Below are positions 1-10,180 of a stretch of DNA of 64,000 bases, piece by piece (position 1 is the first letter of the stretch; every line of letters begins with the position of its first letter). The notes beneath the pieces are model-generated. The model ran no database searches, was not told the DNA's origin, and was given only the letters and a program-made list of their open reading frames with translations. Position numbers and translations under genes: made by a program. This DNA is from Lanius collurio (Eukaryota; Chordata; Aves; Passeriformes; Laniidae): positions 324,137 to 388,136 of the forward strand of contig JACBWW010000068.1 in NCBI GenBank assembly GCA_020086605.1. The letters are read 5' to 3'.

Positions 1-779
1 AACCTGCTAGCAACGTTTGGAAGAACAGGAGGAAAGTTATACACTGCAATGGCTGCTTCTCCCAGCTGACAGGGAACACCCCAAAATGATGAGGAGAGAA
101 AAGGAACAGGCCTTGAAATAATCAGAGACTCTCCTAAAACCAGGAATTAGGAAAGGACAGGGGTTTTAGGGGGGAACTGAGCTGCTGAAGGCAGCTTCCC
201 TTTCACCCTGTGTGCCACAAAGGGTGCAATATTCCACTTTATCCCAAATATTACCTGCCTCCATCCATGCGTTGGAGAGGAGCTTTTCCTCCAAACCCAA
301 AATGAGGCACAGAGCATCATTTAACATTTTCAGGGGGAAAAGCTGGAGGGCACCAAGTGTTACTGTGTCTGACAAGTTCTTGCTTTTAGCAAAGCAACAA
401 CAAAGTTTAAAAGGAAAGGAAAAAGAGGTGTTACTTCAAAGAAATCTGATACCAAACAGTGCCATGAAATTTAGGCAAGGAAACATTCTAAACTCTTGTT
501 TTTTTAAAAAAAAACCAGCTGATACCAACCAGTCCTGTGAAACTTAGATAAGGAATGACTCTGAGTTTCACTTTTGTCCCCACCACCCATATTTCTGAGA
601 TTTAAGGACTGCCACTCCTATTAAAACTTGATCTCTGAAGATCTTTAATGAAATCTCATCACCTCACCAAGGTTTCTGGGGGACTTTTTCTTTGGCTGGA
701 GCCAATGCTGCACCTCAACCACACCAAGGTTGCACAAGAAGCTGCACTGAGATGTTTCTTAACAAGGAATGACCTTTTC

Positions 780-1031
780 TAAGGGAATGGCCTGAAGTTG
801 CATCAGGGGAGGTTTGGGTTGGAGATCAGGAAAGGTTCTTCTCCCAGAGGGTGCTGGCACTGCCCAGGCTCCCCAGGGAATGGGCACTGAGGCTGCCAGA
901 GCTCCAGGAGTGATGGGACAGCGCTGCCAGGGATGCCCAGGGGGGGATTTGGGGTGTCTGAGCAGGGCCAGGGGCTGGACTGATGGTCCCTGTGGGTCCC
1001 TTCCAGCTCAGGATATTCTGTGATTCTGAGA
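780..1031 (+). mobile_element. CR1-type LINE, 3'-end fragment
   Basis: The stretch reads like the 3' end of an avian CR1 retrotransposon in sense orientation. It has the 'ggaggtttgggttggagat' and 'ggttcttctcccagagggtg' blocks, then 'agggccaggggctggact', then 'gggtcccttccagctcagga', closing on the diagnostic ATTCTGTGATTCTGAG tail, a decayed copy of the ATTCTATGATTCT terminal repeat. Only about 250 bp remain, as expected from the usual 5' truncation of this family. It is a dead insertion within VGLL4 intron sequence, opposite to the gene. Subfamily was not assigned. Confidence 0.85.
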
Positions 1032-2438
1032 ATTAAAGTCCCCAAGCTCACCTTACCCTACAACCAGTGCCAGACTCCTCCTGCTGTTAAGGCCAAACCT
1101 CTTCCAGCTCCATCCATCTGTGACATGAGGTTTACAAGTGGACAGAGATAACCCTAATTAAGAGCTCAACTGCCTGTTCAGTGCCCTGGAGGATCCCTCT
1201 GCCCCCATCCCTCCCAGGACACACACCAGTGCTCCCCAAGCTCCCCACACCCCTGAGCCCACTGGGAGGGACAGCAGTGAGGAGGAGAACTCCTAAAAAA
1301 GCTGTGAGATGAAGCCCTGGGGACCTCCAGGAGATGCAGAGGGAGCCTGGGAGCACTCGTGGTGTCTGTTCCTGCCCCCCAGCCCTCCCCAAAGGCAGGG
1401 ACAAACAATGCCCCTGTGTGTGCAGCAATCTCCAGCCAGATGATGCAGAGGCTGCAGGAAAAACTGGCTTTTAGAGAAGGAATTCAACCCCAAACCCCTC
1501 ATGGTTCTTTACCACTGAGGAAGTATAAAGCCATTTTTGTAAACACTCCTCCAGGAACTTGTGTTCACCACTACCTCACACCATTATCAGTGAGAAATGA
1601 TAGGCTCTGTCCTGCTGGATTATTGTTAGTGTAAACAACTTTGCTAAATTGCTTGGCACTCTGTCTGCATGCAGCATGTTCAAACTCTGTAGTCTATTCA
1701 GCCAAAATCAAATATAAAGGCCCATCTGTATTAAACCTCAAGAAGAAATTAATAGACAACTATTTTCATGCAAAGCAGATATTTAAAAAAGGCAAAGCCA
1801 ATACATATGGATGAACTTTTTCATTCATAATTTTAGATGCCACACAATGAGGACTGTTGTTTAAGCTTTATTTTTTCTCTAACAGCTCTCCATACAATAC
1901 GGTGCATTGTTCAAACTCTGGAGCAATTTAAGCTTTTTCAATGTCTCCTAAAATCCCTGGATTTATATCCAAAGAGACCTGGCACTGTAACAAATTTGAC
2001 TTGTGAGTAACAAGTTACAGCCTTTAAGCAAATTGCTCATTAACACAGAATTCAACTTACTGCTACAAACCTCACTACCTTTTATCTCAGGAAAAAAAAT
2101 ATGCTGCCTATCTTATCTCCTGAAAGCTGTGGGATAACACTCTATTATATTTGGGGTTTTAATTTCCTTGTTTGAGTTCTCAGTACAAATGCTGAACTAG
2201 CATCCAGGGCGAGAACAACAGAACTCCAGGGGGAAAAAAAGAAAAAAAAAGTTAAGCATGACCTAAATCTATCCTGCCTTTGATGAACAAGGAAAATAAA
2301 CTGGATTTTGATGTCAGTACTGAAGAGGATATTCCCAACTTCATGCTAGGAGGAAATGAGTAAGAAAAGCCCAACTGTGAAGCTGGGGCGCTTTTTGGTT
2401 ATTTCCTGAAGATGAAAGAGATTGAAAAAGCAAACCCC

Positions 2439-2470
2439 ACAGAATGTTCTATAAATGGGGAACATTCTGT
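2439..2470. repeat. Perfect 11-bp inverted repeat (hairpin) with paired GAAnnTTC motifs
   Basis: ACAGAATGTTC at 2439-2449 is exactly the reverse complement of GAACATTCTGT at 2460-2470, separated by a 10-base spacer (tataaatggg). Each arm also contains GAAnnTTC, the core of a heat-shock-element pair. It lies in VGLL4 intron sequence. Whether it acts as a hairpin, as factor binding sites or not at all cannot be told from the sequence. Confidence 0.6.
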
Positions 2471-4159
2471 AGGTGCATCTTAATTTTCATGGCTTTGAAC
2501 AGAAATTTTACCCTGCATTACAAATAAGAACACTTAATTCGCCATGAAGGAGATTCTTATCCCATTCTTAGCAGAAGAATAGTGCTAAAATCATTTTATA
2601 TATTTAGAAACAAACCCAAACTTTGGAGTTAACAGGAGAAACTGATGTTACAAACACAGAGAAAAATGCAAGGTCAGCAGAGAGAGCTGATGGAAACTCT
2701 TCTTTAGAACTTAAGAAAACACGTTGCATTTCATTAAAAAGCAAATGAAGTTAGCAGAATCTGTGCCTCTGATAGCAAACATCTGAAGTGGCCTTTTGGG
2801 GAAGACAGACACATTTTCAGGATGCCTTGCAGTGCCCTGGGAGGACACTCAGCTCTGCAAGCCAAGGAACGCTCCAGCATTACAGGAAGTCAGTGAAATA
2901 ATTATGTAATATGCCACTAACTAATGAAAGCTGTCCTGAAACCAAAAAGGGGTGTTTTTCTAGAAATCTGGATCCAATTTTCTTCATTAAAAAAAAAAAA
3001 CTAAAAAAATCCCAGTCTTCTGGACTGTCCAGAGAATTCTGCATAACTATTTTGAGTGCTCCAAGTCTCATAACACGCCTGGGGGATTTCTTAGCATCTT
3101 ATTGCATTTCTTTATGCCTCTCCCAGCACAGCAGTTCCAGCCCTGAGAATGCAGCAATAACCCAGAGCATCTGAAAGTGGGGGAGAGAGAGGAAGGAAGG
3201 CAGAAATCTGCCTTCCAACACACCACCATCTGTACACTCCCTCGGCTAAACAACAGAATGAAACAAATCTGCCTGGAGATTGCACCTCCTCATGCATATT
3301 CCGTGGGAAAGCAGGAGCCAAAACTGGCTGGACAGCCCTGGAGTCAAAGAGCAGGCTCACCTGTGCTCTGGTTTGTTTAACTCTGAGCTCTCCATTACCT
3401 CACACACCTGCCTGAGACAGAATATGGAGCTGGAGTTCAGGGATTTTCCACCCCAAAACAAGATGCAGCTGCTCCAGCCCTCAATACCTGCCCAGATCAA
3501 GGGCCTGGTATTTGATAGGCAGCACTGGGAATGCCAGCCTGCCTCAGAATGGTGCTGCTCCCTGGCCTGTGCACCTCAGGGAGGGCTCCCAGGAGCTTTC
3601 TGCTGTCCCTGAGCTCATTAGGAATCAAACAATGATATGAAAGCACTCCTCATTAAACTGGGTAGCAATGTTGAGTAGAAGAATATCAGATGTATTCACA
3701 AAGAAGGCAACAATTCTCCAATTATTTCTTCTTTTCTTTCCTGTTGCACCAAATATATTACAATATATTGCTTGAAATAGTCGATCATCACTACTATCAC
3801 TCATTTTCCATTGGTGAGGACTAAACAATCCCATTTGAATGATTTAAAAATTGTCTTTCACTAGGGAGGGAGACAAAACTCAAATGTCTTCTTTACGCAA
3901 CTTGTTAAAAAAAACACCAACTCATTGAAATTCAGATTTTCCTCCAAAAGCATCAGTTGGATTTGAGATTATTATTAACTAGTAATAAGATTAAGAAAAC
4001 CCTCAAAAGGATACAAACTATCAGTGTAAAACAAACAACCTTTGGGAAAGGAAATGGCTTTATTCTGGGCTTCGGAGTCACAGACCCCCTCTCAGAAACA
4101 CTTCCCCCCATCTCTGGTTATAATCCTTTTCCTGGCTGTTTTAATTACATGAGTGTGCA

Positions 4160-4345
4160 GAAATTTCCAAGAGGCTAAAAAGGCACCTCTAGAAATCATC
4201 TAGAAATCTCCTGCTCCAAACCAGTCTCAAGCAGCTTGGGATGCTCAGGGCTCCAGGTGGGATTTGAGTATCTCCAAAGGTGGAGACTCCACCTCTGTTC
4301 TGGAGAACCTGTGCCAGTGTCATCCCAACCTCACAACCAAAAATA
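4160..4345 (-). mobile_element. CR1-type LINE fragment, antisense to the plus strand
   Basis: On the plus strand this reads as the reverse complement of a CR1 3' region. There is a degenerate 'aaatcatctagaaatctcctgctcc' block (the usual 'atcatctagtccaac...' opening), then 'tgagtatctccaaaggtgg', 'agactccacctctgttctgg' and 'agaacctgtgccagtg', with the closing 'ctcccatgttt'. The element therefore runs on the minus strand, the same direction as VGLL4. It is old and diverged, and both ends are approximate. Confidence 0.75.
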
Positions 4346-6990
4346 AATCCTCCCATGTTTGAGAAAACAGCCAAGCTGACCCACCTGCAGAGCTAAAGCT
4401 GCAGCACAGCCTCCCTTCTGAACAGTTCATGGGGAGAACTTCCAGATCTCCCAGCCCAGCAGGACACTTTGCTGCCCACAAGGCAGATCCCATCTATGTT
4501 ATCACCATTTCCCCTCTTCCCCCAGAGAGGAAGGCAAAATCAGAAACGTGTTTAATGGCCTAACCAGCACCTGGACACTGTTTCCACACTGGAAATGCCA
4601 TGGCTGGAGCGTGATCATGACTGGCAGGATTTAGGAACAGAAGGAATGAGGTTCTTGGCAGGTTCCAGCCCCTCCCAGCCAGGGAAGACTCTCCAGGGCT
4701 GGCATTAACTCAGCAGCCTGCAGCTCACAGATAACAAATTGCTATCTGTGACTCTTGCTGGGCAAGAAAAAGCAGGACTCCTCTCAGGATGCAAATTACA
4801 CTCCTCTGCTCCATGGTGAACTAAAGGGTTGCCAAAAAGGCACACGGAGGAAGGACTTCTCCTATTGCTTAGGTACCAACACATCTCTCACGCCCAGGCT
4901 GCAGCTGCAAAGCCAAGAGTTGCCGAGTAAAACCACCAGTAAACTTCACAAAACACTGCTGACATCCCACCAGCAGATCCACCATCTCAAAAAACCCAAA
5001 CCAAATGCTTCAAGAGAGAACCCAAAGGAGTCAGGAGCCCATCTATTTCCTGTGGCCTACAGGCCCATCTGAAATTGCAACCCTATTTTCCCATCACACA
5101 ATGGATTTGGATCTTATCCTACATCTTCAAAAATACTTTTCAGGAAGGTATCAATTTATAAGTAGTTCAAGTGTGGCCTTCAATAAATCCTAATTAATTG
5201 AGTTCAAAAGGGCATTTTGTTGTCAATAGAGGAACTACTGCAACAGTGTCCCTGGAAAGACAAGATCCATCACTGCTGACACAACTCACTTATAAAATAA
5301 ATACCATGGCAGAGGCCTGGAAGATCCGTAGGCATCTCTAAAACACCCTTTGAGTTCAGAGCAGATGTTGTCAGTGTTTATACTTTTTAGACCATTGGGA
5401 TATAAACACCTCACTATAAACACCACTGAAGTTTTGCTTTTCTTTTCTTCATTTTGTGTGTGTTTATTTTAGTGTTAAAAATGTTAACTTCCAGAATAAG
5501 GAAAACAGCAACAGATGTCTAACCTAAACAAAAACTGCTCCAGTAGAGTGTATTCCTTACGCTGGTCTTTTGCTTTTGAACCATTAAAGCTAAGATCTGG
5601 TTAAATAATAATTACTGGAGAAGAGGGTGGGGAAAAAAAGGGGGCTGGAAAGAATCTTCTATAAATGTTAGGCGTAATTACAACGAATTGAACTAATGAG
5701 CCAAAACTACAGATCAACAAAACATAGTCAACAAAACACTCAGAAAGATGTAAATAAAGCTTTGCATAAAATCCCATGGTCTTCACCAGAAGTCATCAAT
5801 TGTTTCCAAAGAAAACACTAATTACTGCAGGGAGCAAGCAGTGAAAAATTTAAAGGATCATGAAATTAGAAAATTAAAGAATCCTGAAAGTTGTTTTTCC
5901 TTTTCCTTTTTTTTTAACTAGTTTTCTTGCTCTAACAAAGAAAGCATGGGATAAGAAAGAAGTTGGGACCCTTGAACCCCAGCTCTGTATTATTCAGCTC
6001 AATCTCCTGTAAAAGAGCTTTAGTCAAATAAATATATACACATTTGTGCAGGAAAGAAAATGAAGGAATAAGAGGAGAAACAAAGATATTAACAGTGCAA
6101 CTCCACTTCCTGGAGGGAAGAAATGTGGCCGTGCTGGCTTAGGGATAGAAAAGACTGTAATTTCCAAAGTTAGAGTCGGCTCCCTGTGTTCAGGCCTGGC
6201 TTTTTCTGAAAAGTATGAACACAAATCTCCTTAGCCTGTGCATGCTCCTCATGGTTTCTTTCCTGACAACTCCAGCAAGTTTATTTTCCAAACGAACATG
6301 GAAAACATTCCTGCTGAATCAGAGAAAAAAAAAAAAGCTTTTCGCGGTGCTTGTGTGTGGCTACAGCAAAACGCAGCCCCGCTGCCAAACCGAATTAGCT
6401 CAGCGGTGCCTTTCTCTGCAGGCAGAGCCAAGCCATAACCACTTCTCCGAGCCGCACGTAGAGAAACCTCGGCGAAGATGAAGAAGCCGATGGTGCCCGG
6501 TTACCTCGGGCGCCTTCCCGGCCCCGCCGGACAGCGCGGGCGTTGTGTAACCCCGGGGCGGCGCTGGGGGCGGCGGCTCCGGGGGCCGGACAATGGCCAC
6601 GGCCCCGCGGGGACACGCCGGACACTCGGCAGCGGCCGGACCCACGCGTGTCCGGCCCGCGGAGCAGCCCCGCGGCGCTGGGAGGGACGGACAAACCCCT
6701 GCCCGCCAGCCGGCCTTGAGTGCCAGCAATGCCGGCGGAGAGGGGAAGTAAAGCTGGCGCTGAAAACGCGGGGAGAAAAATAAATAAATAAACGAACAGA
6801 AAAAATATCGAATGGAAAGAAAGAAATCCCTGCCCTGAAACAAAGCTCTGACAACAGCCCGCGGGGCGTCCCGCACCGGCGGTCTCCGAAAACATCCCCG
6901 CTGACAAACAACAGCGAGCGCCGCTCGGCGAAGGCTCCATCCCTCCCCGGGCGAGGGCACCATTGATTTCCCGTGGCGAGGCACCATTAC

Positions 6991-7072
6991 CTTCGTAGCA
7001 CAGGATGCCGATATTGTTGTTCATCTTGTCCAAGTACTGGTAGTTCAACAGGTCCATCCTCATAAACAGCAT
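6991..7072 (-). CDS. VGLL4: VGLL4 alternative first coding exon (27 codons + 1 base)
   Basis: The minus strand encodes a peptide starting MLFMRMDLLNYQYLDK and ending NNNIGILCYE, which matches the N-terminus of the VGLL4 isoform that begins MLFM(K/R)MDLL. The frame runs from ATG at 7072 to 6991, where GAAG|GTAATG gives a good donor in phase 1; the next base completes the Gly codon that joins the shared core in other vertebrates. VGLL4 is a nuclear transcriptional co-factor whose C-terminal Tondu repeats bind TEAD and compete with YAP/TAZ in the Hippo pathway; those domains are encoded to the left of the window. This exon replaces the short METPLDVL-type start of another isoform, which I did not find here. 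The first ATG has a poor context (T at -3, C at +4), whereas Met6 has A at -3 and G at +4. Continued translation past 6991 (to 6395) is intron read-through. Confidence 0.93.
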
Positions 7073-7244
7073 TTATCGGGCTGGCGGAGAGGAGCGGCTC
7101 CGGGAGGGGGAGGCGGCCGGGCAGACGGTGCCGAAGCGCTCCCGGCTTCCAAACTCCAGCAGAGGCCCAGCCTGGAGCGGGTCGGGAAGGGGGAGCGGGC
7201 TCCGAGCGCTCTCGCTCCGCTGCCAGCCCGCCGAGGGGAACGCG
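7073..7244 (-). other. VGLL4: VGLL4 5' leader, with possible 3' splice site at 7245-7246
   Basis: Directly upstream of the VGLL4 start codon the minus strand is GC-rich. Reading toward the gene there is a run of T (about 7310-7300), then a long C-rich pyrimidine stretch ending in CCCCGCAG, with AG at 7246-7245. This could be an acceptor receiving a non-coding exon from an upstream promoter, for instance the CpG island at 36.2-37.0 kb. It could equally be ordinary GC-rich leader transcribed from a local start site. It is supported only by splice-site resemblance. Confidence 0.35.
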
Positions 7245-7877
7245 CTGCGGGGCGGGGGGAACGGGAGGGGGCGGGGGGCGTGCGGGGTTCTTCCCGGTTT
7301 AAAAAAAAAAATTAAAAATAACGATAATTAAAAATAAGAGCGTCAAAGCAAAGCAAAGGCGGCGGGGCAGGGAGGAGGGCAGGGAGGAGGGCAGGTCCGC
7401 GGGCGCAGCCCGCTGCGAGCGCCGGCGCTGACAGCGGCAGTGCCCGGCACTGCCCGCGGGCCCCCAGCCCGCTCCGCGCACAGCCCGGCCCGCCCCGCGC
7501 AGGCGCCGCCGTGCCGGGGATGCTTTGTGCTCCGGAGCGGCCCCGAGGAGCGGGGGGCGGCCGCGGGGAGGGACACGGCGGCGAAGGAGGGACGGCACGG
7601 CCGCGTCAGAGCCGCTCGCACAGGAAACACCGCCCGGCAGCGGCGGGAGGAGGAGGAGGAGGTTGGGAGGGGAGGAAGCGGCGGCCGCGGAGCTGAGGGG
7701 CCTCCTGCGGGCACGGGAGGCAGCGCGGCAGCTTGGGGGGTGGGGGGGAGGATGCTGATCCTTCTGTTTCAAACTAATGCTGCCTCCCCGACGCCTGCTT
7801 CACTCCCCGGCACGGCCTCGGTGCCTTCCGGCGAGAAGTAACGCGGTTCTACAGCAAGAGGACGGAACAGCGGCCAT

Positions 7878-7926
7878 GGAATGGCAGGATGGCATCATAG
7901 GAATGATCAATGGAATCACAGGAATG
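7878..7926 (+). promoter_or_regulatory. TEAD-type motif cluster at the VGLL4 promoter
   Basis: Within 49 bases there are three exact GGAATG motifs (7878-7883, 7900-7905, 7921-7926) and one GGAATC (7912-7917), all in the same orientation. GGAATG (CATTCC on the other strand) is the MCAT core bound by TEAD factors. The cluster sits at the distal edge of the VGLL4 CpG island, about 0.8 kb upstream of the start codon. VGLL4 protein binds TEADs, so a TEAD-bound element here would suggest feedback control. Factor binding is inference. Confidence 0.45.
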
Positions 7927-10028
7927 AGAGAGACGAAATAAAAGGCGTGAGCCAGTGGCCATTTCCCCCCACCACCCATGTATCTAGTTTATATATAAAT
8001 AGTTTAAAAATGTTTCTCTCCATGCGTATAAACAGGCATAGCGCACATTGCTACAATTCCACCCGGGCACAGCCAGATCGGATTTTTCAAGGGCTATTAG
8101 TGGTTAAACGTTCCGCGCTCTGGCTCTTTAGCAGCTGCCAAAGCTCCGGCGGAGATGACAGCAATGCTGGAGACTGGTGCTGCAGCTCTCTCATCCCAGG
8201 ATGTGGCTGCTGCCCTTCTGCAGTCCCAGCCCGCAGCACAAAGGCTCCGGCTGCTCACACAGATGTGTGCGACTCGTCCTGGGAGGGCAGAACAGCTGGC
8301 AGGGTGGCAGCATGGGCGAACCTAATGGGCATCGGTTTGCATTTCCTGCGGCTGATCAGCACCTGAAGTCTGGGGGTCGTACCAAAAGAGAACTAAACCC
8401 CGGGGAAGTTTGCTCCGAGAGAAACTAAACAAAGCTAAGGGAGTCCCAATTTTCCCTGTGCCCTCTTCAGCGTGGAGCACAGCTCATCCCTGCCTGTCTG
8501 GAATAGAGAATCTCCGTGGTACACGCAAGGGCAGAGAGAACCAGTAAAACACTTCCATTTGCCCCCTGAGCAGCTCTGCCCTCTGCCAGAGAAGGGGGAG
8601 GTAGGACATGGCAGAGCCAAGCCACAGAGTGACATTTTGAGAGTTACTGCTTGAATGCTCCGGGTTTTAAATTTACTGCTGGTATCTACTGAGTGTTCTA
8701 GGGAAGTTTGCCTAGAACATAGGAAAGGTTTCTCCTCACTTCAGATCCACAATGCTGAGGTAACAGCACATTTCTTGAATGGGAGCCAAAAAGTTGCAGT
8801 TGTTTTGCAAAAGTTGCAACTACACAGACCAAAGCAGCCCATGCTTTCTAAAAAGAGAAATACCTTTAATAAAGAGCAGAATATGGTGATTTTTAAGCAG
8901 GGCACTGGGAGTTTTGCATACTGTACATACACAGAGATATTCTACACCAATCCATCGAATTAAAACAGCCATCTAATCAAGACATCAAGAGAAATCTGAG
9001 CCCCCTAAGATATAAACGGCAATAAAAATCCACACCTACAACATTAAAAATAACAGAGGCACACTTCTTCAGCATGAAATGCATGTTCCTCACCAATTTT
9101 GGGGCCAGTATTTTGATTTGTACAGTTTTTAACATAGAGAGCATCCCTGAATTCACCTGAATGCAACACGCTTATTGGATGCTTGGGAAGGACAAGAAGT
9201 ATTTAATCTTTTCACTTTAAAATACTTAAATTTTTGTGGGAGGTGCAGGAGATGAGGAAGAAAAAGAAAGCACTATTTAAACTGATTTAAAGCCGTGCTC
9301 TGCTAGACAGGGGTGCACATGGGCATTACAGTTCCAAGTCCAGTTTGAATTCTCTCCTATATTCAAAGTTACATATTTCTCCAAGCTGTTTGGAAAAGCA
9401 TGGTTGGGTGTTGTCCACAAACCACTGACTACTCAGTGCTGTCCAGAGATTAATAAAGGAGTTAATTCTCCTTTATTAGACCAGCAGCCACTGGTGTGCA
9501 GGTTTTTGGGCAATAATAATCCCTGTTAAGTGAATGGCTTTCAGCATTTCAGTACACACTCTGACCGGACTTGTCAAATGTTGCATAATGAACATGCTTC
9601 ACAATAAATAATAATAAACTGGGACCAAACACCGGGAGCTTTTTGAACTTCTAAATTAAAATATCTATGCTGAAAATAAGGCAATGCTGACTGAAAGAGG
9701 AGGGGGGGAATTATCAATGTAAATGTGTCTCATATTTTAAACCCAAAGTCCATTCTTGGGAGAATCATCTTTGAAAGAAAATGTATCAGCTCACCAAATC
9801 CAATTCCAGCAGATATTGATCTCAAACAGTGACACGGTCACTGTAAAGTGCTTCATTCCTGTCACCAAAATCCCAATTCAGATTGCTGCCCATCCATCTG
9901 AGACACCTTCCACTGAACCAAAACCAATAATCAATGCCTCAGTGGGTTAGAAAAAAGGCTATTTTTCATCAATTCCTTCTGCATCCTGCTGGCTGCAGAC
10001 ACAGTTCCTGCTGGGCTCTCCCTGCCTC
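7927..10028. other. No gene seen; upstream flank of VGLL4
   Basis: This block falls from moderate GC near the promoter to AT-rich unique sequence. No open frame with family resemblance and no interspersed repeat were recognised. The only structure noted is the perfect hairpin at 9451-9478. Confidence 0.6.
9451..9478. repeat. Perfect 11-bp hairpin, 6-base loop
   Basis: TAATAAAGGAG (9451-9461) and CTCCTTTATTA (9468-9478) are exact reverse complements around the loop TTAATT. The 28-base structure is isolated in unique AT-rich DNA. It is too short to be a microRNA precursor by itself and has no coding context. Confidence 0.65.
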
Positions 10029-10180
10029 TCACTGTCTGGAGCGCTTCCTCCGGGACTGCGCACTCCGTGCCCCGGCAGGCAGCGAGTGCCAGAGCCGGGA
10101 GCCGGCGGGACCCACTGAACTTTAACACAACAGCAGCCTCTAGAGGTAACGGGACAGCCGCGGGCTCCGGGGGGATTTTA
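10029..10180. promoter_or_regulatory. Small CpG-dense cluster, possible unannotated exon or enhancer
   Basis: About a dozen CpG dinucleotides are packed into ~150 bases inside AT-rich surroundings, including CCGGGACTGCGCACTCCGTG and AGCCGGGAGCCGGCGGGACC. On the plus strand CTCTAGAG|GTAACG near 10145 resembles a 5' splice site; on the minus strand ACA|GTGAGAG near 10035 is a weaker one. A TGAGTCA (AP-1-like) site lies at about 10230. There is no protein homology. It could be a small alternative promoter or non-coding first exon about 3 kb upstream of the VGLL4 exon, or just a GC-rich patch. Confidence 0.3.

Larger units (their letters stand above)
1..6990 (-). other. VGLL4: VGLL4 first coding intron (part)
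   Basis: The VGLL4 exon at 6991-7072 ends on the minus strand with a GTAATG donor, so everything to its left in the window is intron; the acceptor and later exons lie beyond base 1. I searched the minus-strand translations for the shared VGLL4 core that follows this exon and found none. The content is mostly unique AT-rich DNA with two CR1 fragments (780-1031, 4160-4345) and an inverted repeat (2439-2470). No open frame here resembles a known protein. The promoter-proximal part (about 6440-6990) belongs to the CpG island. Confidence 0.8.
6440..7870 (-). promoter_or_regulatory. VGLL4: CpG island / promoter of the VGLL4 alternative first exon
   Basis: Base composition shifts abruptly from AT-rich intron to CpG-dense GC-rich sequence and back at about 7870. 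The VGLL4 first coding exon sits inside, so this is most simply its promoter and 5' leader. There are GC-box strings (around 7250-7280), an imperfect NRF1-like GCGCAGGCGC (about 7497-7506), and an unusual AT-rich interruption (about 7300-7340) within otherwise GC-rich DNA. No convincing TATA box was seen, as is common for CpG-island promoters, and transcription start sites cannot be placed. The island's GC richness creates many long open frames on both strands, which I do not regard as genes. Confidence 0.75.

Noticed and set aside
6395..6990. Continuation of the VGLL4 frame to a 225-codon protein
   Set aside because: It reads through a good GT donor at 6990 into intron; known VGLL4 proteins join a different downstream exon at exactly this phase.
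7299..7841. Overlapping long frames on both strands in the VGLL4 promoter
   Set aside because: GC-rich composition artefact; the frames overlap on opposite strands and have no homology.
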